Assembly: GCA_034432855.1 (NCBI GenBank) | Contig: DAOUBA010000199.1 | Location: forward strand, 1 to 54,115 | Direction: 5' to 3' | Length of the DNA: 54,115 nt | Origin: DAOUBA01 sp034432855 | Lineage (GTDB): Bacteria; Chloroflexota; Anaerolineae; B4-G1 | Position numbers and translations under genes: made by a program | The notes under the pieces: generated by a model | Databases searched by the model: none | What the model was told of the DNA's origin: nothing | What the model saw: only the letters and a program-made list of their open reading frames with translations | In this document: piece by piece, positions 48,635 through 54,115 of the stretch | How positions within the stretch are numbered: the first letter of the stretch is position 1 | How the letters are laid out: each line of letters begins with the position of its first letter

Positions 48635-49963
48635 ATGTCTTTTCTCGCTCGCCTGCATGATCGCCTGCGTCCTCCACGCCCCCTCCCCCCCGGCCTGCAC
48701 GCCTACGAGCGGCGCGACGGGGCTGGCGGGCGCGTGCGTCTGCATCTACGCATCGAGCCGGACGGCCAGGGGCTGCTCGTCATCAACGCCGCACGCATCC
48801 TTCACCTGAACCAGACCGGAGCCGAGTTTGCCCGCCTGATCCTCGAAGGCATCGCCGAAGAAGACGCGTTGCGTACGATCCGCCACCGCTACAAAGTGGA
48901 CGAGGAAACCGCCCGCGCCGACTATCGCCGCCTGCGCATGCAGATCGAGCAGTTGGCCACCTCAGACAGCTCCGTTTGCCCCATCCACGGGCTGAACCTG
49001 GAGCGTATTGACCCCTTCTCCGCGCCGCTCTCCGCGCCCTACCGGATGGACCTGGCGCTGACATACCGTTGCAACGACGCCTGTCTCCATTGCTACGTCG
49101 CCCGGCCCGCGAACTACCCAGAGATGGACACCGCCTCGTGGAAAGCCGTCATTACCCGCGTGTGGGACGCCGGCATCCCGCATGTCTGCTTCACCGGCGG
49201 AGAGGCCACGCTGCGCCCGGACCTGGCCGAACTGGTGGCCTACGCCCAGGAGAAGGGGCTGGTGACGGGGTTACTCACCAACGGACGCCGGCTCGCCGAC
49301 CCCGCCTACGTGCAGGCCCTCGTCGCGGCAGGACTGGATCACGTACAGATTACCGTCGAATCGCACGACCCTACGGTCCACGACGCGATGGTGGGGGCAA
49401 AGGGTGCATGGGAAGAGACCGTCGCCGGCGTGCGCAACACGGTCGCTGCCGGCCTGTACACGACCACCAACACCACCCTCACCCACCACAATGTCCCGAC
49501 CATCGAAGAGACCGTCGCCTTCATTGCCGCGCTGGGCGTCCCCTCGTTCGCCTGCAACAGTCTGATCTACTCCGGACGCGGGGCCACCGTGGGCAGCGGC
49601 TTTGCCGAAGGGGAACTAGGGCCGGTGCTGGAGCGCGTGCGCCAGGCCGCCGACGAGCATAACCTGCGCCTCATCTGGTACACGCCCACGCAGTACTGTG
49701 CCTTCTCGCCGCTGCAACTCGACCTGGGGGTGAAGGCGTGCACGGCGGCGCTCTACAATATGTGCGTCGAGCCAGATGGCGCCGTCATCCCCTGCCAGAG
49801 TTACTATGAGCCGCTGGGCCACATCCTGCGCGACCCGTGGGAACGCATCTGGAATCACGACCTGGCCGTGACCCTGCGCGAGCGGCGCTACGTGCCGCAA
49901 GAGTGCTACACCTGCCCGGAGTTGACCCTCTGCGGGGGAGGATGCCCGTTGACGCCCAGGTAA
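48635..49963 (+). CDS. PqqD-radical SAM-SPASM protein (predicted peptide-modifying)
   Basis: A 442-residue protein. Residues about 35-108 form a PqqD-like wHTH domain (GLLVINAARILHLNQTGAEFARLIL), the fold that holds leader peptides in RiPP maturases. The radical SAM cluster is Cys146, Cys150 and Cys153 in TYRCNDACLHCY, and GGE at 188-190 binds the SAM amino group. A C-terminal SPASM domain has CVEPDGAVIPC (G-x4-C) and CYTCPELTLCGGGC (C-x2-C-x5-C-x3-C exact), so it should hold auxiliary clusters. It follows the Cys-Ala-tail gene by 22 bp. A Cys-based thioether or related cross-link in that tail is my inference. It might instead act on another substrate. Confidence 0.87.
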   Translation: MSFLARLHDRLRPPRPLPPGLHAYERRDGAGGRVRLHLRIEPDGQGLLVINAARILHLNQTGAEFARLILEGIAEEDALRTIRHRYKVDEETARADYRRLRMQIEQLATSDSSVCPIHGLNLERIDPFSAPLSAPYRMDLALTYRCNDACLHCYVARPANYPEMDTASWKAVITRVWDAGIPHVCFTGGEATLRPDLAELVAYAQEKGLVTGLLTNGRRLADPAYVQALVAAGLDHVQITVESHDPTVHDAMVGAKGAWEETVAGVRNTVAAGLYTTTNTTLTHHNVPTIEETVAFIAALGVPSFACNSLIYSGRGATVGSGFAEGELGPVLERVRQAADEHNLRLIWYTPTQYCAFSPLQLDLGVKACTAALYNMCVEPDGAVIPCQSYYEPLGHILRDPWERIWNHDLAVTLRERRYVPQECYTCPELTLCGGGCPLTPR

Positions 49964-49980
49964 AAACGCATTAAGGTAAA

Positions 49981-50082
49981 ATTCGCACGCATTGTGGCAA
50001 AAGCCGCACGTGGAGCGGCCTTTCCAGGCTGCTGGCAGGCTAGAAAGCCTGCCCCACGTGTCACTTTTGCCCTCATGCGTAA
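49981..50082. repeat. Complete copy of a long palindromic element
   Basis: Two imperfect arms of about 40 bp read outward from a GGCT-A-GAAAGCC centre near 50040. The left arm, CGCATTGTGGCAAAAGCCGC and on, matches the complement of the right arm at most bases. The left arm recurs nearly identically at 126-191 in opposite orientation. Confidence 0.75.
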
Positions 50083-50087
50083 AAACC

Positions 50088-50120
50088 TTGAAAATTCAAA
50101 TTGACACCTTCAATTTTCAA
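50088..50120. promoter_or_regulatory. Palindrome flanking the -35 of the DUF4143 gene
   Basis: Perfect 9-bp arms TTGAAAATT (50088-50096) and AATTTTCAA (50112-50120) with 15 bp between. The right arm lies in the promoter spacer. It could be an autoregulatory operator. Confidence 0.45.
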
Positions 50121-50129
50121 TGATATAAT
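50101..50129 (+). promoter_or_regulatory. Consensus leaderless promoter of the DUF4143 gene
   Basis: Exact TTGACA (50101-50106), 17 bp, exact TATAAT (50124-50129). The predicted start site is 50136, the A of the start codon, so the mRNA should have no leader. Confidence 0.8.
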
Positions 50130-50135
50130 CAACGT

Positions 50136-51317
50136 ATGATCCCACGCCCCTCCCTCTCGCGGCAAATTGAAACGGCCCTGGCCCGGAGCAGGATCGTCGC
50201 TTTGATCGGGCCGCGCCAGTGTGGCAAAACGACGCTGGCGCGTACTTTTGTACCACCGGATTCGCTCAACTACTTCGATCTGGAGGACCCGGTCAGCCTG
50301 ACGCGGCTGGAAGAGCCACTCACGGCGCTGCGTGACTTGCGCGGACTGGTGGTCATAGACGAAATCCAGCGCCGCCCCGACCTGTTTCCGATTCTGCGCG
50401 TCCTGGTGGACCGTGACCCTCTGCCGGCGCACTTTCTCATCCTGGGCAGCACTTCCCCCGACCTTCTGCGACGGGCCTCCGAATCGCTGGCCGGTCGGAT
50501 AGAGATCGTCGCAATGGCGGGGTTCAGCCTGGCAGAGGTCGGGGCCAGTGCACAGATGCCCCACTGGCTGCGAGGCGGATTTCCTCCATCCTTCCTGTCC
50601 CGTTCGGAAGAAGACAGTTTCGCCTGGCGCAAGAATTTTGTCCAGACCTTGTTGGAGCGCGACCTGCCCCAATTGGGAGTTCAGGTGCCGGCTTATACTA
50701 TGCTCCGCTTCTGGACGATGTTGGCACACTATCACGGGCAGATCTGGAATGCCTCTGAATTGGCTCGTTCACTGGGTATCTCACAACTGACCGTGCGGCG
50801 TTACCTGGACATACTGGCAGGCGTGTTTATGGTGCGACAACTTCAGCCCTGGTATGCCAACCTCAAAAAACGCCAGGTCAAATCGCCCAAAGTGTATCTG
50901 CGCGATAGCGGGCTCTTGCACTATCTGCTGGGGATCCGTTCAGAGCAGGACTTGCTGACACACCCCAAACTCGGCGCGTCGTGGGAGGGATATGTGATCG
51001 AAGAGATCGTCAAGATCGTCGCGCCGGACGAGATGTATTTCTGGGCTACTCACAGTGGCGCGGAACTGGATTTGCTCTTTCTCAAGGATGGACGCCGACT
51101 GGGCGTGGAGTGCAAATGGGTAGACGCACCGCGTTTGACCCATTCGATGCGAGCGGCCCTGGATGATTTGGCTCTCGATCATCTCATTGTGATCTATCCG
51201 GGCGACCGGATATACCCTTTGGCCGAGCGAGCAAGCGCTGTCCCGTTCCTGAAAATCGCATCGGATGTCGAGGTACAGCAAGGATTTCTTCTTGACATGA
51301 GAGGACAATCACAATGA
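50136..51317 (+). CDS. AAA ATPase with DUF4143 domain
   Basis: A 393-residue protein with an AAA_14 NTPase domain (Walker A GPRQCGKTT at about 25-33, Walker B LVVIDEIQRRP) followed by DUF4143, which contains a PD-(D/E)XK nuclease-like core (GAELDLLFLKDGRRLGVECKWVDAPRLT). Such proteins are widespread, often mobile, and of uncertain role. No Shine-Dalgarno sequence precedes the ATG. The 3' end overlaps the HD gene by 4 bp. Confidence 0.88.
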   Translation: MIPRPSLSRQIETALARSRIVALIGPRQCGKTTLARTFVPPDSLNYFDLEDPVSLTRLEEPLTALRDLRGLVVIDEIQRRPDLFPILRVLVDRDPLPAHFLILGSTSPDLLRRASESLAGRIEIVAMAGFSLAEVGASAQMPHWLRGGFPPSFLSRSEEDSFAWRKNFVQTLLERDLPQLGVQVPAYTMLRFWTMLAHYHGQIWNASELARSLGISQLTVRRYLDILAGVFMVRQLQPWYANLKKRQVKSPKVYLRDSGLLHYLLGIRSEQDLLTHPKLGASWEGYVIEEIVKIVAPDEMYFWATHSGAELDLLFLKDGRRLGVECKWVDAPRLTHSMRAALDDLALDHLIVIYPGDRIYPLAERASAVPFLKIASDVEVQQGFLLDMRGQSQ

Positions 51318-51880
51318 AGACCATCATGACCCGCGACGAAGCCCTGGCCTTGATTCGAGAGTACGGAGCTATGGAGAACCATTTCCGCCACATGCTGGCG
51401 GTCGAGGCGGCCATGCGAGCCTACGCCCGTCGCTTCGGGGAGGACGAGGAATTGTGGGGCGCCGTCGGCCTGGTACACGACTTCGAGTACGACCGCTTCC
51501 CCGAAGAGCACCCCCAGGCTGGCGGGCGTATCCTGCGCGAGAAAGGCTACTCGGACGAGATCGTCAACGCGGTCCTGGCGCATGGCGCGACCGGCGTCCC
51601 GCGGGATACGCTACTGGCCAAGGCGCTGCACGCGGTGGATGAACTCACTGGCCTGCTCGTCGCCGTCACGCTCGTGCGTCCGGATAAGGACATCCGCAGC
51701 GTCGAGGTCAAGTCGGTGAAGAAGAAATGGAAGGACCGCGCCTTCGCCGCAGCGGTCAACCGCGAGGAAATCGAACAGGCCGCCCAAGAGTTGGGCATCG
51801 AACTGTGGGAGCACGTCGGAGTGGTGCTGGAGGCGATGAAAGGAGTCGCACAGGAAATCGGGCTGGCCGGGAACGCATAG
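51314..51880 (+). CDS. HD-domain hydrolase
   Basis: A 188-residue HD protein: HMLAVEAAMRAYARRFGEDEELWGAVGLVHDFEYDRFPEEHPQAG gives the two metal-binding histidines with Asp, followed by HGATGV and HAVDELTG. Phosphohydrolase activity on a nucleotide or similar ligand is likely. Coupled by a 4-bp overlap to the DUF4143 gene. Confidence 0.83.
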   Translation: MKTIMTRDEALALIREYGAMENHFRHMLAVEAAMRAYARRFGEDEELWGAVGLVHDFEYDRFPEEHPQAGGRILREKGYSDEIVNAVLAHGATGVPRDTLLAKALHAVDELTGLLVAVTLVRPDKDIRSVEVKSVKKKWKDRAFAAAVNREEIEQAAQELGIELWEHVGVVLEAMKGVAQEIGLAGNA

Positions 51881-51893
51881 GCCCCAATCGCCG

Positions 51894-52517
51894 CTACCTA
51901 TAGTACTCCCAACCGATCAGCCCCCCCATTACCACGAAGGCCACAGCAGAGACCAACAACAGCACTCGCCTGGGGATGAGGCGACACAGCCCCGCCCCGC
52001 CCAGGATGCCCAACGCCGTCACCGCTACCAGCGCCAGCGCTCCACCGACAAAGACAGCGACCGGCCGCGCGCTCTTGCCCGCCAGGCTCAGTACGGCCAG
52101 TTGCGTCTTGTCGCCCATCTCGGCGACGAAAAGCAGCCCAAACGTCGTGGCCAACGGCTTCCACTCGCGTGCCGTCGCCGATCGCCCCCCCACCCCGCCC
52201 TCGTCGGCCAGACAGTCAGAAGTTGCTTCCACCTCGCTCCCATCTCGAACCGCTTCACGTGCGACGAGCAGGCCCATCACGACGAAGGCCAACGCCGCGA
52301 CGATACGCAACACACTCGCCGGCACCAGCCGCCCCACCAACTCGCCGCCCGCCGCTCCCAGCGCCGTCACCAGCGTCAGCGCCAGACTTGCACCCAGAAA
52401 GACGGCCCACGGCCGGCGATACTTGCACGTCTGCGCCAGCACGGCCAACTGTGTCTTGTCGCCCAGTTCGGCTACAAAGATCAGCCCGAACGTCGTCAGC
52501 ACTATATCCCCATCCAC
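51894..52517 (-). CDS. GDT1/TMEM165-type transporter
   Basis: A 207-residue membrane protein with the two UPF0016 repeats, each with a signature motif: FVAELGDKTQLAVLAQT and FVAEMGDKTQLAVLSLA. Six helices expected. Characterised members move Mn2+ or Ca2+ in exchange for protons. The GTG at 52517 has GGAGG seven bases before; an ORF extends 43 codons upstream through intergenic sequence and promoter. Divergent from ruvB. Confidence 0.88.
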   Translation of the reverse strand: MDGDIVLTTFGLIFVAELGDKTQLAVLAQTCKYRRPWAVFLGASLALTLVTALGAAGGELVGRLVPASVLRIVAALAFVVMGLLVAREAVRDGSEVEATSDCLADEGGVGGRSATAREWKPLATTFGLLFVAEMGDKTQLAVLSLAGKSARPVAVFVGGALALVAVTALGILGGAGLCRLIPRRVLLLVSAVAFVVMGGLIGWEYYR

Positions 52518-52548
52518 AATGCTTCCTCCGCAAATCCGCGCGGAATGG

Positions 52549-52576
52549 ATTGTACCTGGCTCCCAGGGTTTGTCAA
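52549..52576 (-). promoter_or_regulatory. Promoter of the GDT1-type gene
   Basis: Exact TTGACA (52571-52576) and TACAAT (52549-52554), 16-bp spacer, minus strand. Leader of about 25 nt carrying the GGAGG site. Confidence 0.65.
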
Positions 52577-52613
52577 CAACAAGGGCCATCTCCCCACTTT
52601 CCCGTTTTTGTTG

Positions 52614-52619
52614 TATAAT
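52614..52619 (+). promoter_or_regulatory. Candidate -10 box of ruvB
   Basis: Exact TATAAT 10 bp before the ruvB ATG, so any leader would be only about 4 nt. No good -35 box is seen 16-18 bp upstream. Confidence 0.45.
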
Positions 52620-52629
52620 CGCTCGCAGA

Positions 52630-53649
52630 ATGAGCGACCGCATCATCTCACCACGCCCTCAGGAAGAAGAAATCGCGCTCGATCCGGCACTGCGTCCCAA
52701 GCGGCTGACGGACCTGATCGGGCAGGATCGCGTGCGCGAGAACCTGGCCATCCTGATCGAGGCCGCTAAAGGGCGCAATGAGGCCCTTGATCACGTGTTG
52801 CTGTATGGCCCCCCGGGCCTTGGGAAAACGACGCTGGCCCACATCGTGGCCAACGAGATGGAATCGCCCATCCGCGTCACCTCCGGCCCGGCCATCGAGC
52901 GCGCCGGCGACCTTGCCGCCATCCTGAGCAACCTGCGTGAGAAAGAAGTGCTCTTCATTGACGAAGTGCACCGGCTGGGCCGCGCCGTCGAGGAAATCCT
53001 GTATCCGGCGATGGAGGATTTCGCGCTCGATTTTGTCATCGGCAAAGGCCCCAGCGCCCGCTCGATCCGCCTCAAACTGCCGCGCTTCACCGTGGTGGGG
53101 GCTACCACGCGCCTGGCATTGCTGACCGCGCCGCTGCGCGCCCGCTTCGGCGTGACCTATCGCGTGGACTATTATGACCAGGAGGCGCTGGAGGCCATCG
53201 TGCGCCGCGCCGCCTGGGTGCTCAAAGTGGACATAGACGACGGCGGCATTGCCGAGATCGCCCGACGGGGGCGAGGCACGCCACGTGTGGCGCTACGCCT
53301 CTTGCGGCGCGTGCGCGACTTTGCCCAGGTGCGCGCCGATGGACACGTCACCACCGAAGTGGCGCGTGAAGCATTGGGGTTACTCGACGTGGATGAACGT
53401 GGCCTGGACGACCTCGACCGGCGCGTGTTGCGCACGATCATCGAAAAGTTCGGCGGCGGCCCGGTGGGACTGGAGACCGTCGCGGCGGCGGTGAGCGAGG
53501 AGGCCGATACGATCATGGATGTGGTAGAGCCATACTTGCTGCAACTGGGCTTCCTCGACCGTACCCCACGCGGGCGGGTCGCCACCCCGCGCGCTTACGA
53601 GCACCTGGGCGTGCCGTACCAGAAGCCGGAGCAGATGGCGCTGCTATAA
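52630..53649 (+). CDS. ruvB: Holliday junction branch migration helicase RuvB
   Basis: Complete at 339 residues: RPKRLTDLIGQDRVRENLAILIEAAKGR, Walker A GPPGLGKTT, Walker B LFIDEVHRL, sensor 1 in VVGATTR, and the C-terminal winged helix (RRVLRTIIEKFGGGPVGLETVAAAVSEE). Motor of the RuvAB complex. The ATG at 52630 lacks a leader long enough for a Shine-Dalgarno site. ruvA and ruvC are not adjacent. Confidence 0.96.
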   Translation: MSDRIISPRPQEEEIALDPALRPKRLTDLIGQDRVRENLAILIEAAKGRNEALDHVLLYGPPGLGKTTLAHIVANEMESPIRVTSGPAIERAGDLAAILSNLREKEVLFIDEVHRLGRAVEEILYPAMEDFALDFVIGKGPSARSIRLKLPRFTVVGATTRLALLTAPLRARFGVTYRVDYYDQEALEAIVRRAAWVLKVDIDDGGIAEIARRGRGTPRVALRLLRRVRDFAQVRADGHVTTEVAREALGLLDVDERGLDDLDRRVLRTIIEKFGGGPVGLETVAAAVSEEADTIMDVVEPYLLQLGFLDRTPRGRVATPRAYEHLGVPYQKPEQMALL

Positions 53650-53652
53650 CGC

Positions 53653-53681
53653 TTGACGTTTAACGCATCTCGTTATATAAT
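53653..53681 (+). promoter_or_regulatory. Leaderless promoter of the toxin gene
   Basis: TTGACG (53653-53658), 17 bp, exact TATAAT (53676-53681). The start site is predicted at about 53687, the G of the GTG start codon. Confidence 0.7.
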
Positions 53682-53686
53682 CGCCT

Positions 53687-53968
53687 GTGATCAAGTCATT
53701 CAAGAGCACCGAGACTCACAAAATCTTCTCCCGGCAGCAGTCGCGCAAGTTACCTCCTGACATTCAGCAGACCGCGTTGCGCAAGTTGCGCATGCTGAAT
53801 AATGCTACGTCGCTCAACGACCTGCGTGTTCCGCCGGCCAATCGTCTGGAGAAACTATCTGGTGACCGCGCTGGACAATATAGTATCCGCATCAACGATC
53901 GGTGGCGTATCTGCTTCGAATGGCGTGATGGCGACGCCTACAATGTAGAAATCACGGACTACCATTAG
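53687..53968 (+). CDS. HigB/RelE-like toxin
   Basis: A 93-residue protein of the RelE/ParE superfamily, HigB type: the N-terminal IKSFKSTETHKIF strand, a helical pair, and GQYSIRINDRWRICFEW with the Arg residues used for mRNA cleavage on the ribosome. NVEITDYH is the usual end. A HigA antitoxin normally follows at once; here the 38 bp after the stop contain no start and the next visible coding sequence is on the opposite strand. The GTG start lies on the predicted transcript start. Confidence 0.85.
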   Translation: MIKSFKSTETHKIFSRQQSRKLPPDIQQTALRKLRMLNNATSLNDLRVPPANRLEKLSGDRAGQYSIRINDRWRICFEWRDGDAYNVEITDYH

Positions 53969-54005
53969 TACCTTGGCAATCAGATTCTTGCAGAGAGCAA
54001 GAAAA

Positions 54006-54115
54006 TCAAGCCTGAGCGTAGGCGAGCTCAGGGATGATCACGATCTCGCGCAACTTCAGGATCATCAGGATGATCTGACGGCCGAGTTGAGTGAGGTAGT
54101 ATTTGTATCGCCCGC
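54006..54115 (-). CDS. C-terminal end of an unidentified protein (partial)
   Basis: Only the last 35 residues are in the window (RYKYYLTQLGRQIILMILKLREIV, ending ELAYAQA). The text resembles a winged-helix DNA-binding end, with a YxLTxLGRxI pattern, but no family can be fixed. The gene continues beyond the right edge and converges on the toxin gene. Confidence 0.5.
   Translation of the reverse strand, partial: GRYKYYLTQLGRQIILMILKLREIVIIPELAYAQA

Overview
The window reads as bacterial chromosome of high G+C content, most likely from the phylum Chloroflexota (Anaerolineae-like). Reasons: secreted and anchored proteins carry long Pro/Thr linkers; MoxR/DUF58/von Willebrand gene sets are duplicated; an AICAR transformylase stands alone without its IMP cyclohydrolase half; a Roadblock protein is present; and short palindromic repeats are scattered even inside reading frames. 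The assignment rests on gene content and style, not on a marker tree.

Layout. 1-0.4 kb: repeat-bordered relic of a SIS-domain gene. 0.4-5.5 kb (minus): GTPase, DUF362 lipoprotein, pyrE, stand-alone AICAR transformylase and a YhaM-like exonuclease. 5.6-9.1 kb: DUF4062 protein, then membrane protein, PIG-L deacetylase and NahK-like sugar kinase. 9.1-13.8 kb (minus): MoxR, DUF58 and transglutaminase module. 14-28 kb (minus): a long head-to-tail block of surface protein, ABC ATPase, a frameshifted permease relic, ABC permease, DUF4175-like protein, Nudix, a second MoxR and DUF58, a BatA-like protein and a large VWA protein. 28-35 kb: GT-C-like membrane protein, L,D-transpeptidase, rsmD, a duplicated membrane protein, and rel. 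35-41 kb (minus): rpsF-ssb-rpsR-SurA-like operon, pyrG, Roadblock protein with tRNA-Lys(CUU), and a LysM protein. 41-50 kb: GH3 lipoprotein, a nucleotidyltransferase pair, then an unusual cluster described below. 50-54 kb: DUF4143 ATPase, HD protein, GDT1-type transporter, ruvB, a HigB/RelE-like toxin, and the 3' end of a gene entering from the right.

The most interesting part is 43.9-50.0 kb. Two paralogous proteins combine an N-terminal PqqD-like domain with a radical-SAM/SPASM fold. The downstream one keeps every cluster cysteine; the upstream one has lost all of them. Between them lie a methyltransferase, a zinc-ribbon membrane protein and a DUF2207 membrane protein whose C-terminus is an alternating Cys-Ala tail with seven cysteines. 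I infer a peptide-modification (RiPP-like) system whose substrate is the tail of a membrane protein rather than a small free peptide.

Other themes: a 194-bp MITE with a near-perfect 9-bp target duplication that splits a small gene; several palindrome families inserted in frame in coding genes or supplying their stop codons; and consensus promoters placed so close to start codons that several genes should be leaderless or nearly so.
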